Shown in pieces: positions 1-8,357 of a stretch of DNA of 64,000 nucleotides. This DNA comes from Alphaproteobacteria bacterium (GTDB taxonomy: Bacteria > Pseudomonadota > Alphaproteobacteria > GCA-016699305), in NCBI GenBank assembly GCA_016699305.1, contig CP064970.1, positions 1,488,001 to 1,552,000 of the forward strand, read 5' to 3'. Positions within the stretch are counted from its first letter, which is position 1. Each line of letters begins with the position of its first letter. Under the pieces are notes generated by a model. That model did no database searches, had not been told where the DNA came from, and saw only the letters and a list, made by a program, of their open reading frames with translations. A program made the translations under genes and the position numbers.

Positions 1-1
1 C

Positions 2-1018
2 GACCTGGCGCAAGGCCATGATACCCATATTCCCTTTTTAGACAGGACGGATGAACTGTCCCATTTGGCGCGTTCCTTAGAGAATTTCCGCAGCAAAACC
101 ATCGAACGCACGCAGCGCGAGGCCCAAGCCCGTCAGGCCGAGGCGCGCGCCGCCGAATTGCGCGCCATCAAGAATCTATCGTCCGAGCTTGAAACCGCCA
201 TCGGCGAAGTCGTGCATCACTTGGGCGAATCCGCCCATGTGATCAAAGAAAACACGGGGATTGTCATTGGGCGGGCGCAGCATGCCTTGCAGCAGGCAGG
301 AACGGTTGGTCAAGGCACGACGAGCGCCGCTCAAAATATGGAGACGGTGGCCAGCGCCGCCGTCGAGCTGCAAGCCGCGATCGGTGAGATTTCAGGTAAT
401 GTCCATACGGCCAAGGATGTCGCCGAACAGGCGTTGGAAACCGCCCAAAACACCCGCATGGGCGTGACTCATTTGGCTGAGATGGCGCATGAGATCGGCG
501 CGGTGGTCACACTGATCAATAATATTGCCAATCAAACCAACCTATTGGCTTTGAACGCCACGATCGAAGCGGCGCGGGCGGGCGAAGCAGGCAAGGGGTT
601 TGCCGTAGTGGCAGGCGAAGTGAAGAGCTTGGCGACCCAGACCTCTCAGGCCACCGAAGGAATCACGCGCCAAGTGGGGGCCATCCAAGAGGCTTCTAAA
701 GAAACCTCGCAGGCGATCACTCATATTGTTGAAACTGTCGCGCGCATCAGCCATATCGCCACGGCCATTGCGGCCGCCATCGAGGAGCAATCGGCGGCCA
801 CGGGCGAAATTAGTCGTTCGATCCAATCCGCATCTGACAGCACCCAGGGTATGGCCCAGAGCGTCGATCAACTCGGTCAAATTGCACATGACACCGTGGA
901 CGCCTCGAATGCTATGCATGGCAGCACCGAGCAATTATCGCACCAGACGGATGTGCTGAAAGACAGCCTCGACCGCTTTATCAAGCGCTTACAAGGAATG
1001 GCGCTGCAAACGAGCTGA
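2..1018 (+). CDS. Methyl-accepting chemotaxis protein, C-terminal part (5' end outside window)
   Basis: The frame is open from the first bases of the window, so the gene begins upstream; the TTG near base 65 is internal. The first roughly 30 codons (ending D-E-L-S-H-L-A-R-S-L-E-N-F-R) look like the end of a HAMP domain. A long coiled coil follows, with the highly conserved signalling tip (I-A-N-Q-T-N-L-L-A-L-N-A-T-I-E-A-A-R-A-G-E, about bases 522-590) that contacts CheA/CheW. The helix returns through E-E-Q-S-A-A-T-G-E-I-S, a typical methylation-region motif. The ligand-binding part is not visible and no C-terminal NWETF-type pentapeptide is present. It senses an unknown signal and controls flagellar rotation, consistent with the flagellar genes at the other end of the window. 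Confidence 0.95.
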   Translation, partial: DLAQGHDTHIPFLDRTDELSHLARSLENFRSKTIERTQREAQARQAEARAAELRAIKNLSSELETAIGEVVHHLGESAHVIKENTGIVIGRAQHALQQAGTVGQGTTSAAQNMETVASAAVELQAAIGEISGNVHTAKDVAEQALETAQNTRMGVTHLAEMAHEIGAVVTLINNIANQTNLLALNATIEAARAGEAGKGFAVVAGEVKSLATQTSQATEGITRQVGAIQEASKETSQAITHIVETVARISHIATAIAAAIEEQSAATGEISRSIQSASDSTQGMAQSVDQLGQIAHDTVDASNAMHGSTEQLSHQTDVLKDSLDRFIKRLQGMALQTS

Positions 1019-1190
1019 TTAACCTTATTCGAACCGCCATTTACCAATATTCCGCAGCAGGACGGCTTGTGCTTCCTGATGGATTCCTTGTTCGAAAGCA
1101 TTGTTTCTGATAGGGGTGACCATTGCCCTCGGTCATGGAATCGCCCCAGACCGTCGGCACACTGCATCAGTCTAAAGAACGAGGATCATC

Positions 1191-3155
1191 GTGACCACGG
1201 TTCCCTATCGCCCCGAAACGCCCCTGCTGGACCAGGTCGATCTGCCTTCCGATCTGCGCCGTTTGCCGCCCGATCAATTGAAGCAGTTGGCGGACGAGCT
1301 GCGCGCCGAAACCATCGCCGCCGTCTCGGTGACAGGTGGCCATTTGGGCGCGGGGCTGGGCGTGGTGGAACTGACCGTCGCCTTGCATTATGTGTTCGAC
1401 ACTCCCGCCGATCGGCTGATCTGGGATGTCGGGCATCAGGCCTATCCGCACAAGATATTGACCGGACGGCGCGACCGCATCCGCACCTTGCGCCAAGGCG
1501 GGGGGCTTTCGGGCTTTACCAAGCGCAGCGAAAGTGAATTCGATCCCTTCGGCGCGGCGCACAGCTCGACTTCGATCTCGGCGGGGCTGGGCATGGCGGT
1601 GGCCAGGGATTTGTCCGGTGGCAAGAACCATGTGATTTGCGTCATCGGCGACGGTTCGATGAGCGCGGGCATGGCCTATGAGGCGATGAACAACGCGGGG
1701 GCCAGCGGCAGCAAGTTAATCGTGATCTTGAACGACAACGACATGTCGATCGCGCCGCCCGTGGGCGCGATGAGCGCCTATCTGGCGCGGCTTGTGTCCT
1801 CGAAGTCTTATCGCGGTTTGCGGCATTTTGTGCGCAGTTTGGCCAAGAAACTGCCTCGGTCTTTGGCCATCATGACCAAGCGCGCCGAGAGCTATGCGCG
1901 CGGTGTGGTGACCGGCGGCACCTTATTCGAGGAGTTGGGGTTCTATTACGTCGGCCCCATCGACGGCCATAATCTGGAACATCTGTTGCCGATTTTGGAG
2001 AATGTGCGCGACGCCAAAGAAGACATGCCCGTTCTGGTCCATGTCGTCACCCGCAAGGGCCACGGCTATCTACCGGCGGAAACCTCCAGCGACAAGCTGC
2101 ACGCCGTGGCGCGTTTCGATGTCGTCACCGGCGCGCAGACCAAGAGCAAGGCCACCGCGCCCACATATACCAAGGTCTTTTCGGACGTCTTGGTTCAATT
2201 GGCGGAAAAAGACCCGCGTATCGTGGCCGTCAGCGCCGCCATGCCTTCGGGCACCGGGCTTGACGCCTTCGCCAAGCGTTTCCCCGAGCGGTGCTTCGAC
2301 GTGGGCATTGCCGAGCAGCATGCGGTGACCTTTTGCGCGGGATTGGCCAGCGAGGGCTATCGTCCCTTCGCCGCCATCTATTCCACATTCTTGCAGCGCG
2401 CCTTTGACCAGGTGGTGCATGACGTGGCGATTCAAAAACTGCCCGTGCGCTTTATGATCGACCGTGCCGGACTGGTGGGGGCCGATGGCTGCACCCATGC
2501 CGGTTCCTTTGATCTGGCCTATCTGACCTGCCTGCCCAATATGGTGGTGATGGCTCCGGCGGATGAGGTGGAATTGTTGCATATGGTAACCACCTCGGCA
2601 GCCTATGACGACGGCCCCAGCGCCGTGCGTTATCCGCGCGGCGAAGGTCTGGGGCTGGCTATGCCCGAGCAGGGCCAGGTGCTGCCCATCGGCAAGGGCC
2701 GTGTGATACGGCAAGGCAACAAGATCGCTTTGCTAAGCTTGGGGACGCGCTTGGCCGAGGCCGTCAAAGCCGCCGAGCATCTGGACGCCATGGGCCTGTC
2801 CACCACGGTGGCCGATGCGCGTTTCGCCAAGCCCTTAGATGAAGACCTGATCCGCCGTTTGGCGCGCGAACACGAAGTGCTGGTGACGATCGAGGAAGGA
2901 TCGCAGGGTGGCTTTGGCGCGCATGTGCTGCATTTATTGGCGCGTGAAGGCTTGCTTGATGGCGGCTTGAAGGTGCGCACGATGACCTTGCCCGACCTGT
3001 TCCAGGACCATGAAACGCCCGCTCGCCAGTATGAAGAGGCGCATCTGACCGCTGCCGATATGGTTGAATTGGCCAGTCAGGCCATGGGTCTTGGTCATAA
3101 CTCGGTCACGATCGAGCTGCACAATCGCCCGGGCGTTCCTGCCGCTCATGGATGA
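1191..3155 (+). CDS. dxs: 1-deoxy-D-xylulose-5-phosphate synthase
   Basis: Condenses pyruvate and glyceraldehyde 3-phosphate to DXP, the first step of the MEP isoprenoid pathway, using thiamine diphosphate. The 654-residue product has the usual family length. Visible motifs are W-D-V-G-H-Q-A-Y-P-H-K near the N-terminus, the ThDP motif G-D-G-S-M-S-A-G-M-A-Y-E-A-M-N-N, and the transketolase-type D-R-A-G-L-V-G-A-D-G-C-T-H-A-G segment, with Cys where Pro or Ala is more usual. The start is GTG, preceded by a weak GAGG-like site (cgagga). An MlaC/HpnM-like gene follows 43 bases downstream, so dxs probably leads a three-gene operon feeding hopanoid or other isoprenoid lipid synthesis (inference). 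Confidence 0.97.
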   Translation: MTTVPYRPETPLLDQVDLPSDLRRLPPDQLKQLADELRAETIAAVSVTGGHLGAGLGVVELTVALHYVFDTPADRLIWDVGHQAYPHKILTGRRDRIRTLRQGGGLSGFTKRSESEFDPFGAAHSSTSISAGLGMAVARDLSGGKNHVICVIGDGSMSAGMAYEAMNNAGASGSKLIVILNDNDMSIAPPVGAMSAYLARLVSSKSYRGLRHFVRSLAKKLPRSLAIMTKRAESYARGVVTGGTLFEELGFYYVGPIDGHNLEHLLPILENVRDAKEDMPVLVHVVTRKGHGYLPAETSSDKLHAVARFDVVTGAQTKSKATAPTYTKVFSDVLVQLAEKDPRIVAVSAAMPSGTGLDAFAKRFPERCFDVGIAEQHAVTFCAGLASEGYRPFAAIYSTFLQRAFDQVVHDVAIQKLPVRFMIDRAGLVGADGCTHAGSFDLAYLTCLPNMVVMAPADEVELLHMVTTSAAYDDGPSAVRYPRGEGLGLAMPEQGQVLPIGKGRVIRQGNKIALLSLGTRLAEAVKAAEHLDAMGLSTTVADARFAKPLDEDLIRRLAREHEVLVTIEEGSQGGFGAHVLHLLAREGLLDGGLKVRTMTLPDLFQDHETPARQYEEAHLTAADMVELASQAMGLGHNSVTIELHNRPGVPAAHG

Positions 3156-3198
3156 GTCGGTCGGGAACATGTCGCCATCTGTCACAGGAGGACGCATC

Positions 3199-3885
3199 GT
3201 GATCGCACCGCGCGGATTGGGGATTTTAGGGCTTGTTTTGGCTGTTCTGGCTATGCCGGGCATGGCTTCCGCCCAGGCGGCGACCGTGAACAAGGCGGCC
3301 TCCATCGCCGCGAAATCGGCCGATTCCGAACCGCGCTTTGCCGGATGGGATTCGGTGACACGTCTGCACAAGGCGCTGCAAAGCATCACGGCCAAGGGTG
3401 CCACGACCAGTTATGACAAGCGCGTGGCGGTTCTGGGGCCTGTGGTGCGTACCGTCTTTGATATGACCTCTATGACGCGCCTGGTCATGGGGCCGGCCTG
3501 GCAAAGCGCCAATCCAGCGCAGCGCACGCAACTGCGCAACGCCTTTGAGGATTTCACCATTGCCAATTATGCGCGGCGTTTCTCCTTTCAGGGCGATGTG
3601 CGCTTTGAGGAAATCGGCCAGCGCGAACCACCCGCCCGTGACGAAGCTCTTTTGATGACCCGCCTGTTGCCTCCGGGCGACCGCAATATCCGTTTGGATT
3701 ATCGCATGCGTTTGGATCCGGCGGCCAAGGCCTGGAAGATCATGGACGTTTTCGTCGATGGCACCATCAGCGAAGCGGCCACCCGGCGCGGCGAGTTCGG
3801 CTCGGTCTATCGCTCGGCCGGGATCGACGGGTTGCTTAAGATGATCCAAGACAAAACCCAACAATTGGCTCAGGCGGGATCGTGA
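3199..3885 (+). CDS. MlaC/HpnM-like periplasmic phospholipid (toluene-tolerance) ABC transport protein
   Basis: Predicted secreted protein of 228 residues. I chose the GTG at 3199 because it has a strong CAGGAGG site eight bases upstream and opens directly into a signal peptide (hydrophobic G-L-V-L-A-V-L-A-M, cleavage near A-S-A-Q-A). The body matches the MlaC/Ttg2D family: V-V-R-T-V-F-D-M near the start, F-E-D-F-T-I-A-N-Y-A-R-R-F in the middle, and I-R-L-D-Y-R-M followed by W-K-I-M-D-V-F-V-D-G-T-I-S late. HpnM, the hopanoid-associated branch, has this same late motif and is commonly found with dxs in hopanoid clusters, so HpnM is the likelier identity. It probably carries lipid between membranes. 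It overlaps the next gene by GTGA. Confidence 0.85.
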   Translation: MIAPRGLGILGLVLAVLAMPGMASAQAATVNKAASIAAKSADSEPRFAGWDSVTRLHKALQSITAKGATTSYDKRVAVLGPVVRTVFDMTSMTRLVMGPAWQSANPAQRTQLRNAFEDFTIANYARRFSFQGDVRFEEIGQREPPARDEALLMTRLLPPGDRNIRLDYRMRLDPAAKAWKIMDVFVDGTISEAATRRGEFGSVYRSAGIDGLLKMIQDKTQQLAQAGS

Positions 3886-4487
3886 TTTTGCCAGGGCAAG
3901 GATGGGCGCGCCGGATAGGCGCGGCCTTTTTGCTGATGCTGTGCGCGGCTTGTTCGGGCGGCGCGCCTGGGGGACGGGTGGCCACGCCCTCGCGCGCTTT
4001 TAATGACGCGCCCGCGCGGCAGATTGTTCTGGTGCATCGAAGCGGCGAAAAACTGGACGTGACCTATTGGCGGCGCGGCTCCGGCTATGACGGCAAGGCC
4101 ATGGACGCCATCTCGCGCATGCTGCGCGATCATAAGGCGGATCAGACAGCGCGCATCGCGCCGGAATTGGTGGATTACATGGCGGCCTTGGTCTATCGCC
4201 TGGGCCTGCCGCCCGAGACCGCCATCGAGGTTCTTTCCGGTTATCGCAGTCCTGCGACCAATGCGGCCTTGGCGCGCGGCAATGGGCGCGTGGCGCGGGA
4301 AAGCTGGCATATGAACGGCATGGCCGTCGATATCCGCATACCGGGACTGACAGGCCGCGCCACCGCCGAAATCGCCAAAACCCTGCAACGGGGCGGGGCC
4401 GCCTGGTATGACGATAGCGACCATATCCATTTGGATGTCGGCCCCATCCGCACCTGGAACGCCCAAACAGGCCGCGCATCGGGGTGA
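3882..4487 (+). CDS. DUF882/M15-type peptidase-like lipoprotein
   Basis: 201 residues starting at a GTG that overlaps the previous stop by four bases. The N-terminus has a lipoprotein signal with lipobox L-C-A-A-C, so the mature protein should be anchored in the outer or inner membrane facing the periplasm. The C-terminal half matches the DUF882 (peptidase M15-like) family: L-S-G-Y-R-S-P-A-T-N, then S-W-H-M-N-G-M-A-V-D-I-R, then H-I-H-L-D-V-G, which together supply the expected His/Asp/His zinc ligands. Family members are thought to be LD-carboxypeptidase-like enzymes acting on peptidoglycan. A degraded copy of pieces of this gene lies at 5591-5632. Confidence 0.88.
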   Translation: MILPGQGWARRIGAAFLLMLCAACSGGAPGGRVATPSRAFNDAPARQIVLVHRSGEKLDVTYWRRGSGYDGKAMDAISRMLRDHKADQTARIAPELVDYMAALVYRLGLPPETAIEVLSGYRSPATNAALARGNGRVARESWHMNGMAVDIRIPGLTGRATAEIAKTLQRGGAAWYDDSDHIHLDVGPIRTWNAQTGRASG

Positions 4488-4625
4488 TCTTAGACGGACA
4501 GCGAGGTTCTTATCGGCCATACAAACCCCGGCCTCGCAGCATTAACCATAACTGTGCGTTTTTTCTTTCATGCCTGCGTGCTAATGGTCCTTCCAGATTC
4601 GATATCCAAGCTTTGGGAGAATGTC

Positions 4626-5567
4626 ATGCCAAACACCATGCCCGGCCACCAAGACCGCACAATTCTAGATATCGCTGAACAAGCTATGAAGGACGCCGAT
4701 TATAACACGCTTTCACAGTGCATGGATGGCTTGCGCCAGAATCTACGTGCAAACCCCTATTTATTAGAGCCGCTTATTGCCCTGGCCGATCACGTTTCAA
4801 AACAACAAGAATTCATACCGCATGCCCTCGCCGCCTATCGTGATGCCGCGCGTTATGCCGCCTCTGGCAGTGATCTGGAGCAGCAGGCCGTGGCTGGCTT
4901 CGTCAGGCATGCGGACGCCATTCCTGATGTTGTGGAGTGCATCAACGCCTACATTAATGCCGCGCGTTATGCCGCCTCTGGCAGTGATCTGGAGCAGCAG
5001 GCCGTGGCCGGCATACTCAGGCATGCGGATGCCATTCCCAATGTTGAGGAGCGCATCAACGCCTACAGTAATGCCGCGCGTTATGCCGCCTCTGGCAGTG
5101 ATCTGGAGCAGCAGGCCGTGGCCGGCATACTCAGGCATGCGGACGACATTTCCGATACTTCGCTGCGCCTCGGAGCTTACCGGTGTGCCGCCGCATTCGC
5201 CGCCCCCTGTAGTGATCTGGAGCAGCAGGCCGTGGTTGGCTTCGTCAGGAACGCGGACGACATTCCCGATACTTCGCGGCGCCTCGAAGCTTACCGATAT
5301 GCCGCAAGTTATGCCGCCTCTGGCAGTGATCTGGAGCAGCAGGCCGTGGCTGGCTTCGTCAGGCATGCGGACGCCATCACCAATGTTGAGGAACGCATCC
5401 ACGCCTACCGTTATGCCGTGTATGAGGCGGGTCGCGACAGTGCGCTGTGGCAGACAGCAACAGCAGGCATGGAGAGGAGGGCGACGGCTGCAACTACAAA
5501 AAGCGGACCAACAATGCCGACTAGGAAAAACGTTAGACGTTTTATGAATAAGGTGTGCCGCTTATGA
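4626..5567 (+). CDS. Unknown protein with tandem 38-residue repeats
   Basis: I do not recognise a family. The ATG at 4626 is preceded by GGGAGA at a good distance. The 313-residue product has an N-terminal helical segment of about 70 residues, then five full 38-residue units plus a partial sixth. The unit core is A-R-Y-A-A-S-G-S-D-L-E-Q-Q-A-V-A-G and ends R-H-A-D-A-I-P; the pattern suggests helical-hairpin solenoid units of the TPR/HEAT sort (inference). The fourth unit diverges most. A basic tail R-K-N-V-R-R-F follows. There is no signal peptide or membrane segment. It sits between the M15 gene and a shredded duplicate of it, suggesting that it was inserted there. Confidence 0.75.
   Translation: MPNTMPGHQDRTILDIAEQAMKDADYNTLSQCMDGLRQNLRANPYLLEPLIALADHVSKQQEFIPHALAAYRDAARYAASGSDLEQQAVAGFVRHADAIPDVVECINAYINAARYAASGSDLEQQAVAGILRHADAIPNVEERINAYSNAARYAASGSDLEQQAVAGILRHADDISDTSLRLGAYRCAAAFAAPCSDLEQQAVVGFVRNADDIPDTSRRLEAYRYAASYAASGSDLEQQAVAGFVRHADAITNVEERIHAYRYAVYEAGRDSALWQTATAGMERRATAATTKSGPTMPTRKNVRRFMNKVCRL
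4845..5414 (+). repeat. Five tandem 114-bp repeats inside the 38-residue-repeat gene
   Basis: The period is exactly 114 bases: equivalent positions fall at 4845, 4959, 5073, 5187 and 5301, and a partial unit starts at 5415. The central part (tctggcagtgatctggagc and the following bases) is nearly identical in DNA between units 1, 2, 3 and 5. This points to recent expansion or continuing homogenisation. Confidence 0.95.
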
Positions 5568-5590
5568 ATAAGGTGATGCCGCCCCGGCCA

Positions 5591-5632
5591 TGACGTCAAG
5601 GCCATGGACGCCATCTCGCATCGGGGTGATCT
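5591..5632 (+). pseudogene. Shredded remnant of the upstream M15 lipoprotein gene
   Basis: Bases 5591-5618 match 4088-4117 of the M15 gene almost exactly. Bases 5617-5632 match its last codons and stop region (4475-4490). The two source segments are about 360 bases apart in the intact gene and share the short sequence cgcat at the joint, so this is an internally deleted copy of the end of that gene. Confidence 0.7.
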
Positions 5633-5779
5633 AGCCAAACGCCGCCGCCCTGGCACCCACAAAAGAGCTTACGAGAATACCGTCCCCGCAAGAGGGTGAG
5701 ACAATCTGCCATCTGGTCAAGATCTGCGCATTCTGATGCTCTGGGCGCGCATAGGGCATCAGAGTGATTGGGAACGAGC

Positions 5780-6358
5780 ATGTTTCAAAAAGAAGAAGGT
5801 CCCGCGCCGATCATATGGGATTCGGGCGCGTTGTGGCGGGGGCGTTTGGCTCGTGGAGCCATGGTCCTTGCCGCCATGGCATCGGGCGCTTTGCTGCCTT
5901 CTTTATGGCCGCAGATCAGTTTGCGCATGGATCCGGTTGCTCCCGCCGCCAAGGCCGCCGCGCTTCAGGTCGAGAATCTGGCGCTTCCCGCCGAAAGCTT
6001 GGCCGATCCGCGCCTGGAGCATGCCGTGGCCGCGCTGCCCCCTATGACGCCGCAGTCTCGGCCGTCTGCCAATCCTGCCCGCTCGATGGGAACATCCGCG
6101 CCTCGTGGATTAACGGTGCATGTGGCGGATGAAGAGGAACCCGAATCCATCGCGGCTGAATCCGCCGATTGGACCCAGATGCTCCATCAAGCCATCAAGA
6201 TGGATCAAGCCCATGACCGGGCCGGGGCGTTATCGCTGTATCTCCAGGTCTTGGCCACGGCCGAGAATCCCGATGCGCCAGGACTTGATGATATCCGCGC
6301 CCGCGCCCAGCATTTACGCGATCTATTGGAATCGACGCCCAGCTCCGCCACTCAATAA
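5780..6358 (+). CDS. Hypothetical membrane-anchored protein
   Basis: 192 residues from the ATG at 5780, which has GGGA six bases upstream (a TTG twelve bases earlier is a weaker alternative). An N-terminal hydrophobic stretch (G-A-M-V-L-A-A-M-A-S-G-A-L-L) is preceded by Arg residues, so it is probably an N-in inner-membrane anchor. A low-complexity Ala/Pro linker follows, then a C-terminal helical segment (M-L-H-Q-A-I-K-M-D-Q-A-H-D-R-A-G-A-L-S-L-Y) reminiscent of a single TPR-like hairpin. No family recognised. Its end is 7 bases from that of the convergent AsmA-like gene. Confidence 0.7.
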   Translation: MFQKEEGPAPIIWDSGALWRGRLARGAMVLAAMASGALLPSLWPQISLRMDPVAPAAKAAALQVENLALPAESLADPRLEHAVAALPPMTPQSRPSANPARSMGTSAPRGLTVHVADEEEPESIAAESADWTQMLHQAIKMDQAHDRAGALSLYLQVLATAENPDAPGLDDIRARAQHLRDLLESTPSSATQ

Positions 6359-6364
6359 CCTTAG

Positions 6365-8275
6365 TTACAGCCCCAGTTTTTGCAGCAAGTCTTTGCCCTT
6401 TTGCAAGACGCCTTTGACATCCTCGCGCGTTAGGCTGGGCATGGCGGGATATTGGGGATTTTCCAATGCCACCACGCACGGATTGCGGCCATCTGCGCCG
6501 CGCGTATCGGCGACCAGCGGGACACGCCCCGAAGTCGGTCCAAGCCCGCCGCTTAGAAACGCGCCGATGGCCTTTTGCGCCAGGCCCTTGGGATCGGGCT
6601 CGACATAAGGCTTGGCCAAGGGGCCGCTGACATTGACCGACACGGCCAATTTGTTCAGCGCATCATTGCCGTCAAAGCGCGGAGAGACGACCAGATTGAT
6701 CTTCTCATCCCCCAAACGCACCACGCCCGACCCAGCCAGCGTGACTTGCGGGGTCTTGGCCAATAGCGCCTTGATCTGCGCGTTGCCCTGCTGCAGATCG
6801 GCGCGCGCCACCAGGCAACGCAAATCTTGAGGCCCGGTAAAATTCTGTCCAGGTGCCAGGGCGGCCAGCAAACTGGACACCGCAGGTCCCGCCTCCTTGA
6901 CGATCACGGTGCCTTGATCGACCACCAGGCTGATACTGCCCTGGGCCGTTTGCGCCAGTTGATGCAAGCTGACGCCGCGCCCTTGCAGGTCCATATCCAG
7001 ATGCGCCATGGCGCGCACGGCAGGCGGTGTCTGGCCCAGCGCCTTGGAAAGCGCCTCAAGGTCCAGATTGTCCGACTTCAAACGCAGGCTTGCCGATGGA
7101 TCGCCGCCCCCTTGTGCCGTCACGCGCCCCGTATAGGCACTGCCCGCATGGGTAAAGCTGAGAGGATCCAGGCTAATCTGCCCCCCCTGCCACCGCAGCT
7201 TGGCGCGGATATTCGACAGCTGCTGATCGCCGCTTTCCAAGCGCGCGAGATCAAAATCTAAATCGACATTGGCTGGCGCGTCACCCAGCGCAGCCAGAGG
7301 CAAGGTCGCATTGGAGAACATCCGTCCCTGATCGTCGCCACTTGGCGCGGGAGTCTTCTGCGAAGCCGCACCCCCCCCCGCCGCCACGGGAGCCATCACC
7401 ACCAAAAGATCCTGAGGCCGCAGATTCTGAGAAGATAACGCGCCGCGCAGACTGGGTTTCTCGCCGCTCCAGGCTATATCCAAATCGCCTGTCAGCTTAT
7501 TGCCCTTGCTGTCAATATTCAGGCCGACCAAATTCAGGGTCTGAGCCTTCAGGCTCAGTTTACCGGTTGCGGAAAGCGTGGTATCCGCGCCTACCACCGC
7601 GACCTTGGCCGAAATCGGCATGGGATCGGCCAGCGGCCCTTGCGGTATCTGCACCTCTATATCCAGCTTTCCCGTTCCCTCCACGGCCAAGATGGCCGAT
7701 ACCGAAGCGGCAACGCCCTCTTTTTGAATCCAATCGGCGGATTCGATCGTCACGTTGATCGGCTTCGTGCCAGGCTTGCCCTGATAGGTCACCGCGCTAT
7801 CGCGCACCAAGATACGATGCAGCTGCAATTTGACCGCCTCCCCCGCAGGACCGGACGCGATTGAAGGCTTAGGCGAGGTGGCGGCCGCCGGAGCGGCGGC
7901 CAGAATCCCCGCCCCCTTACCGCCCGCCTTCAGATGGATTTGTGCGCCCGTCAGACGAATTTGGTCAATCTGCACCATGCCTTGAAACAACGGGGCAACG
8001 GCCATCCGCAACGAGATATCCTGTACGCGGATCAGGTCGTCGCCGCCTTCACCCGCCGTATTGGCGATGCGCGCATCCTGAATTTGCACGGCCAAGCCTT
8101 GATCGAAAGCCAAATGCAAAGGACCTGCCAAGGTGACCTTGCGCCCCATGGCCTGGCTGGCATATCGCGCCAATTCCTCGCGGTGGCTGTTGATATCGAA
8201 GGTCGCGACGAACAGGACAGCGCCGCCCGCCGCCAGTCCCAGAATTCCAAATGTCCACGCGATGATCTTGCCCAT
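6365..8275 (-). CDS. AsmA-family outer-membrane biogenesis protein
   Basis: 636 residues. A single N-terminal transmembrane helix (W-T-F-G-I-L-G-L-A-A-G-G-A-V-L-F-V) is followed at once by the AsmA signature region (F-D-I-N-S-H-R-E-E-L, then G-R-K-V-T-L-A-G-P-L-H-L). The rest is beta-rich, with the repeated L-x-L-x-G-x pattern of this superfamily and a C-terminal domain with V-S-P-R-F-D-G-N-D. AsmA-like proteins are tethered in the inner membrane, and the larger relatives span the periplasm as lipid-transfer bridges. This one is of the smaller AsmA type. It is transcribed alone, and an 82-base gap separates it from the CNNM gene upstream. Confidence 0.88.
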   Translation of the reverse strand: MGKIIAWTFGILGLAAGGAVLFVATFDINSHREELARYASQAMGRKVTLAGPLHLAFDQGLAVQIQDARIANTAGEGGDDLIRVQDISLRMAVAPLFQGMVQIDQIRLTGAQIHLKAGGKGAGILAAAPAAATSPKPSIASGPAGEAVKLQLHRILVRDSAVTYQGKPGTKPINVTIESADWIQKEGVAASVSAILAVEGTGKLDIEVQIPQGPLADPMPISAKVAVVGADTTLSATGKLSLKAQTLNLVGLNIDSKGNKLTGDLDIAWSGEKPSLRGALSSQNLRPQDLLVVMAPVAAGGGAASQKTPAPSGDDQGRMFSNATLPLAALGDAPANVDLDFDLARLESGDQQLSNIRAKLRWQGGQISLDPLSFTHAGSAYTGRVTAQGGGDPSASLRLKSDNLDLEALSKALGQTPPAVRAMAHLDMDLQGRGVSLHQLAQTAQGSISLVVDQGTVIVKEAGPAVSSLLAALAPGQNFTGPQDLRCLVARADLQQGNAQIKALLAKTPQVTLAGSGVVRLGDEKINLVVSPRFDGNDALNKLAVSVNVSGPLAKPYVEPDPKGLAQKAIGAFLSGGLGPTSGRVPLVADTRGADGRNPCVVALENPQYPAMPSLTREDVKGVLQKGKDLLQKLGL

Positions 8276-8357
8276 GATCTTGCTTCCCCTCTAACGATGT
8301 AACCGTGATGGCCCATTCTTGGCGACAAGGCAAGGTTCGGCCAGTTTTCGGGTTAGG

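Noticed and set aside
4797..5402. 201-codon antisense frame through the 114-bp repeats
   Set aside because: Repeat-driven mirror of the sense frame; no start context, and the plus-strand gene has a ribosome site.
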